Shown here piece by piece: positions 8,652-18,399 of a stretch of DNA of 64,000 nucleotides. Within the stretch, counting starts at the first letter, position 1, and each line of letters starts with the position of its first letter. Source of the DNA: Marivirga atlantica (GTDB lineage Bacteria; Bacteroidota; Bacteroidia; Cytophagales; Cyclobacteriaceae). The stretch is from the NCBI RefSeq assembly GCF_016734805.1, contig NZ_JAERQG010000003.1, forward strand, positions 434,001 through 498,000, written 5' to 3'. The translations under genes and the position numbers were made by a program. The notes under the pieces are model-generated. The model saw nothing but the letters and a program-made list of their open reading frames with translations. It searched no databases and was not told the origin of the DNA.

Positions 8652-9750
8652 CTATTCCTTATCATCCCCTGGTTCTTTTCCCATTAAGAAGGCTTTGATA
8701 AAGTCATTTAGATCACCATCAAGCACATTTTGTACGTCAGTGCGTTCCACTCCCGTTCTTGCATCCTTAATAAGCTTGTATGGATGTAAAACGTAGTTTC
8801 TTATTTGAGAACCAAAGTCAATTTTCATTTTGCCAGCTTCAATCTCATTACGTTCAGCATTACGTTTTTCAATCTCACGCTGGTACAATTGCGACTTTAG
8901 CATTTGCATGGCCTGTTCACGGTTACCCAACTGGGTTCTGTTGGCTTGACAAACTACCACTATACCCGTTGGCTTATGCGTAAGCTGTACTTTAGTTTCT
9001 ACCTTGTTTACATTCTGACCACCAGCACCTCCTGAGCGAGAAGTATGCATTTCTATTTCGTTTGGATGAATGTCGATTGTGATAGAATCATCTGCTACCG
9101 GATAAACATAAACAGATGCAAATGAAGTGTGCCTTCTACCACCACTATCAAAGGGAGAAATCCTAACTAATCTATGTACTCCATTTTCAGACTTTAAGAA
9201 ACCATATGCCTGAGAGCCTTCAAATTCTAGCGTAACAGACTTCACTCCTGCTACATCACCTTCCTGGAAATCAACTTCTTTTACTTTATAACCATTACTT
9301 TCACCCCACATGATATACATCCGCATGAGTATGCCTGCCCAGTCATTACTTTCAGTACCACCGGCACCAGGAGTAATCTGAAGCATAGCCGAAAGCTGAT
9401 CTTCTTCGGAAGAAAGCATTTTCTTCAACTCAAGGTCTTCAACTTTTGCGATAGCCTTATCATAAGCCTTATTTACTTCTTCCTCGGAGCTCTCTCCCAT
9501 CTCCTGAAACTCACTTAGCGTTTCAGCATCACCATAGAGCTCTTCAAGGTCTTCGAACTGCTTGGTCCATTCCTTTTTAGCTCTTATATCTTTCATGGTA
9601 GCTTCTGCCGCATCTGAGTTATTCCAGAAGTCAGGCTGAGCTGATAATAATTCCAGTTCTTTTATTTCTTCTACTTTTTTATCGTAGTCAAAGATACCCC
9701 CGAAGTGCTTCCACCCGGGCCTTTAAATCTTTCAGTTGATCTGAAGTCAT
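8652..9750 (-). CDS. prfB: Peptide chain release factor 2, with programmed +1 frameshift
   Basis: RF2 recognises UGA and UAA stop codons and releases the finished peptide. The downstream frame alone (from 9596) gives only 314 residues and lacks the N-terminus. Reading upstream, an ATG at 9750 opens 20 codons (MTSDQLKDLKARVEALRGYL) that end at an in-frame TGA (9690-9688). The site is CGGGGGTATCTTTGAC: a Shine-Dalgarno-like GGGGG, then CTT-TGA-C, essentially the E. coli prfB shift site. A +1 slip on CTT continues as GAC TAC GAT and joins the long frame, giving 365 residues, the normal family length. The SPF anticodon-like tripeptide (about 198-200) and GGQ motif (about 243-245) are present. RF2 level thus controls its own synthesis. 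Confidence 0.96.
9688..9702 (-). promoter_or_regulatory. prfB programmed +1 frameshift site
   Basis: On the minus strand the sequence CGG GGG TAT CTT TGA C contains an internal Shine-Dalgarno-like G run 3 nt before the CTT slip codon and the in-frame TGA with a following C, the poor termination context known from E. coli prfB. When RF2 is scarce the ribosome slips from CTT to TTT and continues in the +1 frame. Confidence 0.95.
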
Positions 9751-9786
9751 ATAATATGATTTGTAAAAGTTATAAGCGTATACTAA

Positions 9787-9820
9787 AAATGCCGCACTGC
9801 GAATATACAGAGCGGCATTT
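9787..9820 (-). terminator. Intrinsic terminator after ilvE
   Basis: Perfect 9-bp arms AAATGCCGC / GCGGCATTT enclose a 16-nt loop; on the minus strand the stem is followed by a run of five T. It lies 19 nt past the ilvE stop and before prfB, separating the two genes. Confidence 0.75.
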
Positions 9821-9838
9821 ATATTTTTAAATGAGCAA

Positions 9839-10903
9839 TCAAATAGTGAATAGCCAGTTATGCTTGTCTTCGCTATGTCCTGCTTTAATGTCGTCTAACT
9901 CCTTCAATACTTTATTAGAGAACTCTCTATTCTCTACTGCCGGAAGTTCGTAATCCGTTCCATTATGATGGATTAATTTGATATGAGCTATAGTAGCTGC
10001 AGTTCCTGCACCAAATGCTTCTTTTAGATTTCCATCCTGAGCAGCTTTAACTACCTCATCAACAGAAACTCTTCTTTCTTCCACTTTCATACCCCAATCA
10101 CGAGCAATTGTCAATACAGAATTTCTGGTAATACCATTTAATATAGTCGAACCTGTTTCAGGGGTGATGAGGGTATCTCCTATTACAAACATCACGTTCA
10201 TTGTTCCTGACTCTTCTATGTATTTATGCTCTTTGGCATCAGTCCAGATTAACTGATGATAACCCTTCTGCTGTGCCAGTCTAGCAGGATATAAAGAACC
10301 TGCATAGTTTCCTGCGGCTTTTGCATAGCCTGTGCCACCTTCAGCAGCTCTGGTATACTCTGTTTCAATTTTCACTTTTACAGGCTCGCTGTAATAACCG
10401 CCAACCGGGCATGTAATAATCATAAAACGATAAGTATCTGACGCCTTAATACCAATGTAATCATCCATGGCGAATACGAAAGGTCTTATGTAAAGTGCCG
10501 TACCTGCCTTTGAAGGAATCCATGCTTCATCAAGTTTCAGCAATTCTGTAAGGCCACTCATAAATAAATCCTCCGGTACTTCCGGAATGCACATACGCTC
10601 AGCTGACTTATTTAATCTTTTTGCATTTTGGTCAGGTCTGAAAACAGTAGTTTTGCCATCTTTATTTTTGTAAGCCTTTAAACCTTCAAAAACCGACTGG
10701 CCATAATGTATAACACTAGAAGCAGGAGCCATTGATAAATCTGCATAGGGCTCTATTCTGAAATCAGACCATTCACCGTCTTTATAATCAGCGATAAACA
10801 TATGGTCTGAATAAATTCTACCAAATGGAATATTATCAAAATCCACCTGATTGATTTTCGATTCTGAAACTTTTTGAATGGAAATATCTAGGGTATCTAT
10901 CAT
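9839..10903 (-). CDS. ilvE: Branched-chain amino acid aminotransferase
   Basis: A 354-residue class IV PLP aminotransferase that interconverts leucine, isoleucine and valine with their 2-oxo acids using glutamate. Visible family features are HYGQSVFEGLKAY, the RPDQNAKRLNKSAERM segment, the substrate-loop region CPVGGYYSEP, the PLP lysine in GGTGYAKAAGNYAGSL, and EESGTMNVMFV followed by ILNGITRNSVL. Length and motifs fit the long (ilvE type II) bacterial form. It is 67 nt downstream of the cobalamin adenosyltransferase gene on the same strand with no terminator between them, so co-transcription is possible, and a strong terminator follows it. Confidence 0.93.
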   Translation of the reverse strand: MIDTLDISIQKVSESKINQVDFDNIPFGRIYSDHMFIADYKDGEWSDFRIEPYADLSMAPASSVIHYGQSVFEGLKAYKNKDGKTTVFRPDQNAKRLNKSAERMCIPEVPEDLFMSGLTELLKLDEAWIPSKAGTALYIRPFVFAMDDYIGIKASDTYRFMIITCPVGGYYSEPVKVKIETEYTRAAEGGTGYAKAAGNYAGSLYPARLAQQKGYHQLIWTDAKEHKYIEESGTMNVMFVIGDTLITPETGSTILNGITRNSVLTIARDWGMKVEERRVSVDEVVKAAQDGNLKEAFGAGTAATIAHIKLIHHNGTDYELPAVENREFSNKVLKELDDIKAGHSEDKHNWLFTI

Positions 10904-10970
10904 GTTATTATAAGGCTAAGTAGTCTAAAAAAGGACACGAAATTAGTCAAAAAACGGATGAAAATCAAGT

Positions 10971-11525
10971 TTACTTTTTAGGAACCCATGGCACCTCGGT
11001 GGCATTCAGCTCTTTTGTAAGCATACGAGAGAGCACAAATAAATAGTCTGACAATCTATTTAAGTAGGTCACAATCAATGGTTCAACCTCATCACTAACC
11101 TCTTGTAATGCTACTACTCCTCTTTCTGCCCTACGGCATACAGTACGCGTTATATGGCAATATGATACAACTTGATGGCCTCCAGGTAAAATAAAACTCT
11201 TCATTTCAGGAAGCTTTTCATTCATTTGATCAATAGCTTCCTCAAGCCGCGTAACATCCTCCTCATGAATTTCAGGAATCTGAAACCTGTCTGAATCAGC
11301 CTTTTCATTGGCCAAATGTGAGCCAATTGTAAATAAGCGATCCTGAATTTCTACCAAAAGTAAATGGCGATTAGCATTAACCTGCTGATCTCGCAGCAAA
11401 CCTACCCAACTATTCAGTTCATCTACATTTCCATAAGCATCAATTCGCCTATCAGCTTTAGAAATGCGTGAACCACCCAATAATGAGGTTTTTCCTTTAT
11501 CTCCTCCTCTGGTATATATCTTCAT
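10971..11525 (-). CDS. Cob(I)alamin adenosyltransferase, PduO/MMAB type
   Basis: A 184-residue protein of the PduO-type ATP:cob(I)alamin adenosyltransferases, which make adenosylcobalamin from ATP and reduced cobalamin. The N-terminal ATP loop YTRGGDKGKTSLLGG and the helical core motifs RIDAYGNVDELNSWVG, CRRAERGVV and YLNRLSDYLFVLSR are all present and the length is typical. There are no other cobalamin genes nearby, consistent with salvage of cobalamin for an enzyme such as methylmalonyl-CoA mutase located elsewhere. The symbol (pduO, cobO or mmaB) depends on convention. Confidence 0.92.
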   Translation of the reverse strand: MKIYTRGGDKGKTSLLGGSRISKADRRIDAYGNVDELNSWVGLLRDQQVNANRHLLLVEIQDRLFTIGSHLANEKADSDRFQIPEIHEEDVTRLEEAIDQMNEKLPEMKSFILPGGHQVVSYCHITRTVCRRAERGVVALQEVSDEVEPLIVTYLNRLSDYLFVLSRMLTKELNATEVPWVPKK

Positions 11526-11605
11526 ACTTGCTTTCTTTATTATTTTATAAAATTATGCATTAAGATATTCTAAACCCTAAGCAATCAACAAAATTTACTG
11601 CATAA

Positions 11606-11635
11606 AAAAACCCTGACAAGGCTGCCAGGGTTTTT
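11606..11635 (-). terminator. Intrinsic terminator after the 2163-residue T9SS gene
   Basis: Arms AAAAACCCTG / CAGGGTTTTT with a 10-nt loop, flanked by A and T runs, 22 nt past the stop of the long minus-strand gene. The symmetrical A/T flanks would let it work in both directions. Confidence 0.8.
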
Positions 11636-11657
11636 AATTAATCTAAGAATATGTGAA

Positions 11658-14600
11658 TTATCTCTTAATTACTCTTGATCTAAAAGATTTTCCTTCTTGT
11701 ATTACTTCTAAAATATAAACACCCGCCTTTAAAGCTGAAACATTTATAGTTTGCTGAGTATTTCCAGCTCCTTTTATTAGAGTAGCACCTTGAAGACCTA
11801 TTACTTGATAAGTAAATTGCCCACCTTGCTCTATGTTAACATTCAATTGATTTTGAACTGGATTAGGGAATACCATAACACCAGTTAATTGATTTTTAGT
11901 ATTAGCAGTAACGACTAACTGTTCGCTAGCTGTTAAGTTAATTACTACTTCCTCTATATCTCCTGAATTCACAGTAACTGTTCCGTTGATTGTTCCTCCT
12001 ACCTCAGCAGTTGGAGCAAATCTAACATAAACAGTGATTTCTTCTAATGAACCATCAGGGTTGATTGGTAAAGTTGTACTAGTATCAAAAGCGTCATTCT
12101 CAATTAAACTCACCTGATAATTAGAAGATGCAGTAATTGAAATATCTTCTGTTAAGTACAATCCAGATACTGTGAAAGATTGCGCTGCAGATACTGAACC
12201 AGTTTCAACAGAACCAAAATCAAAACTATCTCCTTCAACATCTACTACCAAAGAAGATGAAATTGCTGTATTAGTCAATTGCACCAATAAGTTATCAATT
12301 GTCCATTGAGCAGCACCATCAGTTGTTGAATTATACTTAAAAGCAAAATAGACTGACTTACCTGCATAAGCTGTTAAATCCACTAATCCAGATGAAGTCC
12401 AGCTATCAGAGTCTCCGTTTTCATCTAAAGTAACTGATAATGCTGTCCAGTTTGCCGTAGTAGGATCACCTGAACCAGCATAATCTTCTGAAATTAACAC
12501 CTCTAATCCAACAGATTCAACAGGGAATGATACATCAGAGAAAAAACTAAAGTTAGCACTAAAAGCCGAAGATAGAGCCACTGCATTTGTAATTAACCAG
12601 TCTTCATTTTCTTGCGCTCCACTTGAAAAACCATTCATTCTCACTGCTGATCCTGTTTGACCAAAATTAGTACATGACCATTCTTGATCCCCCGTTACGC
12701 TGAAAGTATTGTAATTAGTAACATCACAATTTTCAAAGTTTTCCGCAAAAAGTACTTCGGGGTTACCCGTTTCAGATCCAGTAAGTGTAATTTCTTCTGT
12801 CACCGCACCAGTTGTATTAATAGAAACAAGGCCATCAATGACACCATCAACTCCCGAGTTTGGTGCAAACCTAACGAATACAGTAGTCTCTGCAACTGTA
12901 TTATTAGTAGCACTTAAAGTTAGCTCTGATGAGAAATTAGTATCATCTATTGATAGCTCATAATTAGAAGTTACAGTTAACACAATATCTGATAACAAGG
13001 TACTTCCAGCAACAGTAAAACTTTGGGAAGATGAAACTTGACCGTTTTCAACTGATCCAAAGTCTGTTATAGACTCAACCACAGTTAGCTCAGGAATATC
13101 GTCTCCAGCTACCTGATGGAAACCTAAATTTGAAAAATCATTTTGAGGATTCACTATCCACTCAGAATCACTTGCATCTGTTCCAAAAGAACCTAGTGCA
13201 GTAGTATTACCTGATGTGACAGTTGATTTTCTCACAAGTGTATGGTCTTGGGTTCCACCCGTGACACCAGCAACATCCCAAGCAGAACCTGGATCTACTG
13301 CAGGATCACCAATCAAATCTACTAACTCTCCGTTAACGAATAATCCCATGGCATCATCTCCATTGAAAGAAGCCACTCTATCTCCTGGATTATCTCCGTA
13401 AGACAAGAATAAATCACCTTCTTGGGCAATCTCTTCTATATTTGTTGAAGAATTAACAATGACATACACATCACCAGCTGCAAGCGTACCTTGTAGGGTA
13501 ATGCTATACGCTGCTGGGAAATCTGGGTGTCCATCAAAACCAGATCCATTATTAGACTGTTTCACTTCAACAGTACTCAAATCAAAATCAGCACTAGTTG
13601 CGTTGTAGATTTCGATGTATTTGTTATTACTTGAACCCTCTCCATACTCAGAGAAAAACAAATTATTGTTCGCTGAAGGCGTACTGAAAGTAATATCAGT
13701 AGTCGCACTTAATGTCCCGTCAGTTACTGTGAAAGTCACTGTTTCTTCGGTATCATAAGACAATCCTGTGAATGTTCCTACACCATCAGTCAACGTTAAA
13801 TCTGTGGTACCTGTTAATGTACCAGAACCTCCACCTGAAACTACAACTGTTCTAGCTCCAGTATCCAGATTTCCATTTGCATCCTCTGCCGATACTCCAA
13901 TAGTAAATGGTGTATCTGTATTTGAAGTGGTATTAGCTGTCAATACTAAAGTAGTAGCTTCCACATTGATAATATGATCATTTGAAGTAGCACCAGTTAC
14001 CGTTTCAGCAAAAAGTGAACCTACTCCATCTGCTACAAACTCATGAGCCGCAGGGATAGCAAATGACACTACATCTCCATCCACCTGAGCCGCATTTAAA
14101 TAAACTGATAATGTTAGAGTGCTATCTGCACCATCATTTACAGTAAAGGCGTTAGTACTCAAATCAAAAGTGATTCCTGCATCAGTAATAGTTGCATTTT
14201 CAGCACTGAAAGTATTAGTAGAAAGTGTAGCTCCTGCAAGTACCGTTGACCATGCAGCCGTATTACTAGCTCCTGGTACAATAGTTACCGAATTTACAAT
14301 GGTTGGCTCAGCATCTGCAGTTCCTAAATCAGAAATTTTGAATGAGAACACATCAACAGCAGAACCAGCAGTTGTTGTGGTAGCCGGAATAGTAGCAGCT
14401 GCAATTGGAGCGTCAGCAGCTGAAATATCAGAATCTGAATCGTTATTAGATGTTGTAGTTACATTAGCCAATGCTGGATCTACTAAATAATAGCAATTAT
14501 TAGCAGTATTAAAAGCATAGGCTGCAAAATGGTATGAAGTACCTTGCGTTAATCCTGTTACCTGAACAGCAGCATCAGCACCATTGTAAACAACGAAGTT

Positions 14601-17600
14601 TCCTGAACCTAACTCTGTACCTGCACCGAATGCAGCATCAGCAGTATAAGCATTCAATATCTCAGGATCGGCATCTACAGCGGTACCTTGTTTAGCTAAA
14701 ACTAAAGTAGCATCACCATTACCAACAGTCCATGCTAAATCAATAGTATTGTTATCCACTACTGTAGCACCTAAAGCGGTAGCTTGTGTAGTTGGTTCTG
14801 TACATAAATCAACATAAGACGTCCAAGTAATATCATCAATAATAATTTGACCAGTGGCCTTATTTCTTATTTCAAGTACAAAATCACCATCAATATTAAC
14901 ATCAGTAACTTCAAAAATTTGCTCATCAAAGTTATCGAAAGGAGTCGAGGAAGTAATTGAATCACCATTAATGTAAAGAGAGACCTGACGTTCACCAGCT
15001 CCAGTAAACCCTTTATACAATTTCACAGAAAAATCACCAATACCCCCAGAAATAGTAGAAGATGTGATTTTAGAATTATCGGAAATTCTTCTCAACATTA
15101 AAGCAGGTAAATCAATACCCGAACCATTGGTATCATTATTAGCATCTCTAGATTCAACGTATGACCATTCAATACCATTATTTCCAATAAATGAAGAAGC
15201 TGCATAAGAAGAAGTAGCATTACTGTTAGCGAAATCTTCAACACTAGCATCGCTTACTATAATGAGATCAGTACTTGCTAAAATAGATCCGTCTGCAATA
15301 TCTAAAACGATATCTTCCTCAGCGTCATACTGTAAATCTGCGAAAGTAAACTCACCTGCTGTCATCGCTTGTCCTGTTAATCCAGTAACTGAGGTTAGTG
15401 TACCTAAGGTACCAGCAGCAACTGAAACGTCAATTGATCTTGCCGCAACATCTGTGTTCCCATTTGCATCCTGAGCCACAGCACTTACTGCAAAATCAGT
15501 TGAAGGCTTCACTCTAGCCGGTGAAGTTGTCGCAAAAGTAGTCGCAACTACATCAATAGTATGTGTTGTTGAAGTTACTGCCGCATCGAGTGTAGCTTTG
15601 ATTACAGAACCTGCAGCATCTGATTCGAAACCGTGTGCAGTAGGGATTGTAAATGATAACTCCGTACCATCCGTTTGAGCTGTTTGTAACCAAACTGATA
15701 AAGTAAAGGTTAATTCTCCTCCACCGGTAACTATATAAGGCGTGGCAGAAGCATCAAAAGTAATTTCTGAATCTGTGATTGATGTTGCAGTCATTGCTGT
15801 AACACCATCCGTAATACTTGCACCTTCAATTATGCTTGACCATGTCGCTGAATTATTATTTTCAATCGTAATTGTATTGATTGTAGTCGGCTCAGTATCA
15901 GTAGCATTATCATCAGTAACAGTAAAGTTAAATACATTCACTGCATCGGTATCAGCATTAGCCACTGAAGAAAGTGTAGCCGCACCAATTGGTGAAGATG
16001 CAGCAACGATATCAGAAGTAGCGTCAAAAACTACAGCCTCAGTAGTTGCACTTACTACTGTAGTTGATGTTTGTTCATTTGGAGTACCTTCATCATCAAC
16101 AGCAATTATGTGAACAAAATACTCTGTTCCATCTTCCAAACCTGTTAAACTAATGGTACCATCAGCAGTAACATCTGTATAGTCTACAAAATCAAGACTT
16201 GTAAGAACAACTTCAGCAGGGATCCCTGTGTTCGGTGCTGGTTCAAGCGTATAATACACTCTGCCTGGCTCATCCATTCTGAAGGTTACATCAAATGCAG
16301 ACACTGTAGGCGTGCTGGCAGCAGGTGCTTGGGTGAATATTGGCTCATAGTTATCTTGGATATCTGCAGCAGAACGAGAAGAAACTTTACTATCTCTTCC
16401 TATTGCAATGACATCTAACCTACCTTGAGGAATTACATTTGTGGCATAATCAATATTTACAAAATCAGAGAATGCATTACTTATATCAGCATCAAAATCT
16501 AATGTATTAGCACCATCATTTAATGTAGAAGTAGCACTAGCTTGTGCATCAAAAGTAGCAGTACCGTCTGCTTCATTAAATGTAACTTCATTGAATCGTA
16601 ATACTCTACTTTCATAGATATCTGGATTAGCATTGTGATCAGCTATAGTTACTACTACAGGAGTGATAGTATTGCCTGTACTATTTGCTGCACCAGGATC
16701 TGCTGCTGGAACAAATTGCGTTACCCCACTAAAAGAACTTAAAGTACCTTGAAAGTTTATAATTTCATCACCTGCATTGTAAGAAGTAGTTACTGTCCCT
16801 GAGTTATCATCTACTAATAACCCAGCATCAGCATCTTGAATAAAAAACTGGTTACGTGTATTACCTGTTAAATAAGTTACGATTACGCCACCAGTGATTC
16901 TTACATCTTCGCCAGAAGAAAGTGCTCTTGCTTCAGTAACGTTAGCTACCAAATTTAAGGTTGTATTATTAACAATAGTTTCATTTGTATTTTGAAGAGC
17001 CTGTGAACCGCCATCAACAATTGAAGCTCCTGATACAAAAGCATTGTAAGATAAAATGATTTCTTCGCTATTTTTAGAAATATCTTCAGCTATTGTGAGC
17101 GTTATCTCATTAGAAGCAGTCTGTGTTTGACTCTGAATAGTTGCTAATGGCGTACCTATTTCAATAGCAAAACCACCTTCAGTAGTAAAACTAACATCTT
17201 CCGAAAAAGTAATAATGATATCATTGGAAGTTTCTGTAGCCGGAGTTACAGCAGAAATAATCTCTGGTAAAGCATCACCTGTAGTTGTAACATCAGTAGT
17301 TGCACCAGGAGTTAAATAGCAAGTACCAGTTGTATTATATTCAAAAGCAGCAAAATGGTAAGTAGTGCCTAAAGCTAATGCTGTTAAATCCTCAGTAGTG
17401 CCTGTTTCATTATAAACAACAAAATTACCTGTTCCAATTTCGTCACCAGAACCAAATGCAGCATTTGCTGAATAAGCAGTACCACTAGAAGGTGTAGCAT
17501 CAACTGCAGAGCCTTCTTTTGCTAAGATGATAACACCATCACCATCTCCTCTCGTGAAATTAATCGTTGTAGCATTATCACCAGTCCCAGTAAAGGCACC

Positions 17601-18149
17601 AAAAGTAGCTTGGGTTGTTGGAGCAGAACATGCAACAAAACCAGTCCAAGAAATATCGTCAATAATTACTTGCTTAGAGGTGATATTAACAATTTCTATT
17701 ATAACATCTCCATCAATGTTTATGTCTTCTACAGTAAAAACATGTTCTGTAAAATCGTCAAATGCAGTAGAAGTACCTTTTGAGACACCATTTACAAAAA
17801 GCTCAACTTGTCTATCACCACCACCAGTAAAACCTTTATATAATTTTATAGAGAAATCACCAATACCTCCACTAATTGTACTAGAAGTGATTTTTGAAGG
17901 TTCTGTGTCTCTTCTCAACATTAAAGCAGGTAAATTTATACCTGATGAATTAGCATCATTGTTTCCATCTCTTGAGGCTACATAAGTCCAAGTAATTCCA
18001 TCATTACCTGTAAAGGAATTATCTGAATAACTTCCAGTAGCATTACTGTTTGTGAAATCTTCAGTGCCCTGCCCCATCACATTGCTTGCTGTAAAGAACA
18101 ACAAGGCTGTGAGGCCAAGCGTTAAAATTTTTTGGTAAAATTGTTTCAT
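11658..18149 (-). CDS. Giant modular T9SS secreted protein with lamin-tail domain and duplicated modules
   Basis: A 2163-residue exported protein with signal peptide (1-26, ending VMGQG). Module order: unit A (about 30-295, jelly-roll-like), a DUF5689/OB-like region (about 400-560), unit B (about 705-960), second copy of A (about 967-1233), second copy of B (about 1235-1485), a lamin-tail domain (about 1495-1670, NNLFFSEYGEGSSNNKYIE), unit C (about 1690-1790, DFGSVENGQVSSSQSF), a choice-of-anchor J domain (about 1796-1960, ENFENCDVTNYNTFSV, EDWLITNAV), second copy of C (about 1970-2075), and a T9SS type A sorting domain (VFPNPVQNQLNVNIEQ to the end). Composition is Thr/Ser/Ala/Asp rich and nearly Cys-free. 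No catalytic site is evident; adhesion or structural surface function is an inference. The open frames on the opposite strand are shadows. Confidence 0.88.
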   Translation of the reverse strand: MKQFYQKILTLGLTALLFFTASNVMGQGTEDFTNSNATGSYSDNSFTGNDGITWTYVASRDGNNDANSSGINLPALMLRRDTEPSKITSSTISGGIGDFSIKLYKGFTGGGDRQVELFVNGVSKGTSTAFDDFTEHVFTVEDINIDGDVIIEIVNITSKQVIIDDISWTGFVACSAPTTQATFGAFTGTGDNATTINFTRGDGDGVIILAKEGSAVDATPSSGTAYSANAAFGSGDEIGTGNFVVYNETGTTEDLTALALGTTYHFAAFEYNTTGTCYLTPGATTDVTTTGDALPEIISAVTPATETSNDIIITFSEDVSFTTEGGFAIEIGTPLATIQSQTQTASNEITLTIAEDISKNSEEIILSYNAFVSGASIVDGGSQALQNTNETIVNNTTLNLVANVTEARALSSGEDVRITGGVIVTYLTGNTRNQFFIQDADAGLLVDDNSGTVTTSYNAGDEIINFQGTLSSFSGVTQFVPAADPGAANSTGNTITPVVVTIADHNANPDIYESRVLRFNEVTFNEADGTATFDAQASATSTLNDGANTLDFDADISNAFSDFVNIDYATNVIPQGRLDVIAIGRDSKVSSRSAADIQDNYEPIFTQAPAASTPTVSAFDVTFRMDEPGRVYYTLEPAPNTGIPAEVVLTSLDFVDYTDVTADGTISLTGLEDGTEYFVHIIAVDDEGTPNEQTSTTVVSATTEAVVFDATSDIVAASSPIGAATLSSVANADTDAVNVFNFTVTDDNATDTEPTTINTITIENNNSATWSSIIEGASITDGVTAMTATSITDSEITFDASATPYIVTGGGELTFTLSVWLQTAQTDGTELSFTIPTAHGFESDAAGSVIKATLDAAVTSTTHTIDVVATTFATTSPARVKPSTDFAVSAVAQDANGNTDVAARSIDVSVAAGTLGTLTSVTGLTGQAMTAGEFTFADLQYDAEEDIVLDIADGSILASTDLIIVSDASVEDFANSNATSSYAASSFIGNNGIEWSYVESRDANNDTNGSGIDLPALMLRRISDNSKITSSTISGGIGDFSVKLYKGFTGAGERQVSLYINGDSITSSTPFDNFDEQIFEVTDVNIDGDFVLEIRNKATGQIIIDDITWTSYVDLCTEPTTQATALGATVVDNNTIDLAWTVGNGDATLVLAKQGTAVDADPEILNAYTADAAFGAGTELGSGNFVVYNGADAAVQVTGLTQGTSYHFAAYAFNTANNCYYLVDPALANVTTTSNNDSDSDISAADAPIAAATIPATTTTAGSAVDVFSFKISDLGTADAEPTIVNSVTIVPGASNTAAWSTVLAGATLSTNTFSAENATITDAGITFDLSTNAFTVNDGADSTLTLSVYLNAAQVDGDVVSFAIPAAHEFVADGVGSLFAETVTGATSNDHIINVEATTLVLTANTTSNTDTPFTIGVSAEDANGNLDTGARTVVVSGGGSGTLTGTTDLTLTDGVGTFTGLSYDTEETVTFTVTDGTLSATTDITFSTPSANNNLFFSEYGEGSSNNKYIEIYNATSADFDLSTVEVKQSNNGSGFDGHPDFPAAYSITLQGTLAAGDVYVIVNSSTNIEEIAQEGDLFLSYGDNPGDRVASFNGDDAMGLFVNGELVDLIGDPAVDPGSAWDVAGVTGGTQDHTLVRKSTVTSGNTTALGSFGTDASDSEWIVNPQNDFSNLGFHQVAGDDIPELTVVESITDFGSVENGQVSSSQSFTVAGSTLLSDIVLTVTSNYELSIDDTNFSSELTLSATNNTVAETTVFVRFAPNSGVDGVIDGLVSINTTGAVTEEITLTGSETGNPEVLFAENFENCDVTNYNTFSVTGDQEWSCTNFGQTGSAVRMNGFSSGAQENEDWLITNAVALSSAFSANFSFFSDVSFPVESVGLEVLISEDYAGSGDPTTANWTALSVTLDENGDSDSWTSSGLVDLTAYAGKSVYFAFKYNSTTDGAAQWTIDNLLVQLTNTAISSSLVVDVEGDSFDFGSVETGSVSAAQSFTVSGLYLTEDISITASSNYQVSLIENDAFDTSTTLPINPDGSLEEITVYVRFAPTAEVGGTINGTVTVNSGDIEEVVINLTASEQLVVTANTKNQLTGVMVFPNPVQNQLNVNIEQGGQFTYQVIGLQGATLIKGAGNTQQTINVSALKAGVYILEVIQEGKSFRSRVIKR
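14445..15250 (-). repeat. Second copy of the internal ~265-residue unit A
   Basis: This stretch encodes the second copy of the segment that also lies at about 17265-18063. Shared strings include SSTISGGIGDF, KLYKGFTG, LPALMLRR, IIDDI-WT, PTTQAT and GTGNFVVYN/GSGNFVVYN. Both DNA and protein have diverged, so this is an old intragenic duplication. Confidence 0.85.
17265..18063 (-). repeat. First copy of the internal ~265-residue unit A
   Basis: Encodes residues of about 30-295 of the long T9SS protein and is the partner of the copy at about 14445-15250. Boundaries are approximate and read from the protein translations. Confidence 0.85.
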
Positions 18150-18261
18150 GTGTTTAGTTTTTGAATTTAATTAATCACACAAAATGCTCCCCTCTATTAT
18201 CTCATTCAAGATGTAAGTGCTACTTGAGCATTTCATAGAAATTCTGGTTTCTAAAATTTCT

Positions 18262-18269
18262 CAAAAGTA
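18262..18269 (-). promoter_or_regulatory. Candidate Bacteroidota -7 box for the 2163-residue T9SS gene
   Basis: Minus-strand TACTTTTG fits the TAnnTTTG -7 consensus, with a TTG 15 nt further upstream as a possible -33 element (somewhat close). It implies a leader of about 105 nt. The rest of the 250-nt gap 18150-18399 shows nothing else I recognise. Confidence 0.4.
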
Positions 18270-18399
18270 ACAACTTATTACATACAATGCTTGGAGGATT
18301 CTTAAATCTTAGATTACCAAATTGTTAATAGAATAGAAAAAGCCATGAAAAAAATCAAATAAGTGCAATTTTTCATCGAAAATATTGACTGTAAGCACA

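Noticed and set aside
8652-9596. prfB as a 314-residue protein beginning at 9596, or as a pseudogene
   Set aside because: The upstream frame and the canonical CTT-TGA-C shift site restore the full 365-residue RF2, so it is neither truncated nor broken.
13768-17985. Several open frames of 60-150 codons on the plus strand inside the giant minus-strand gene
   Set aside because: They are antisense to a continuous, well-supported T9SS protein, are Val/Ser/Pro-rich in the way expected from the complement of Thr/Ala/Asp codons, and have no signal, motif or start context.
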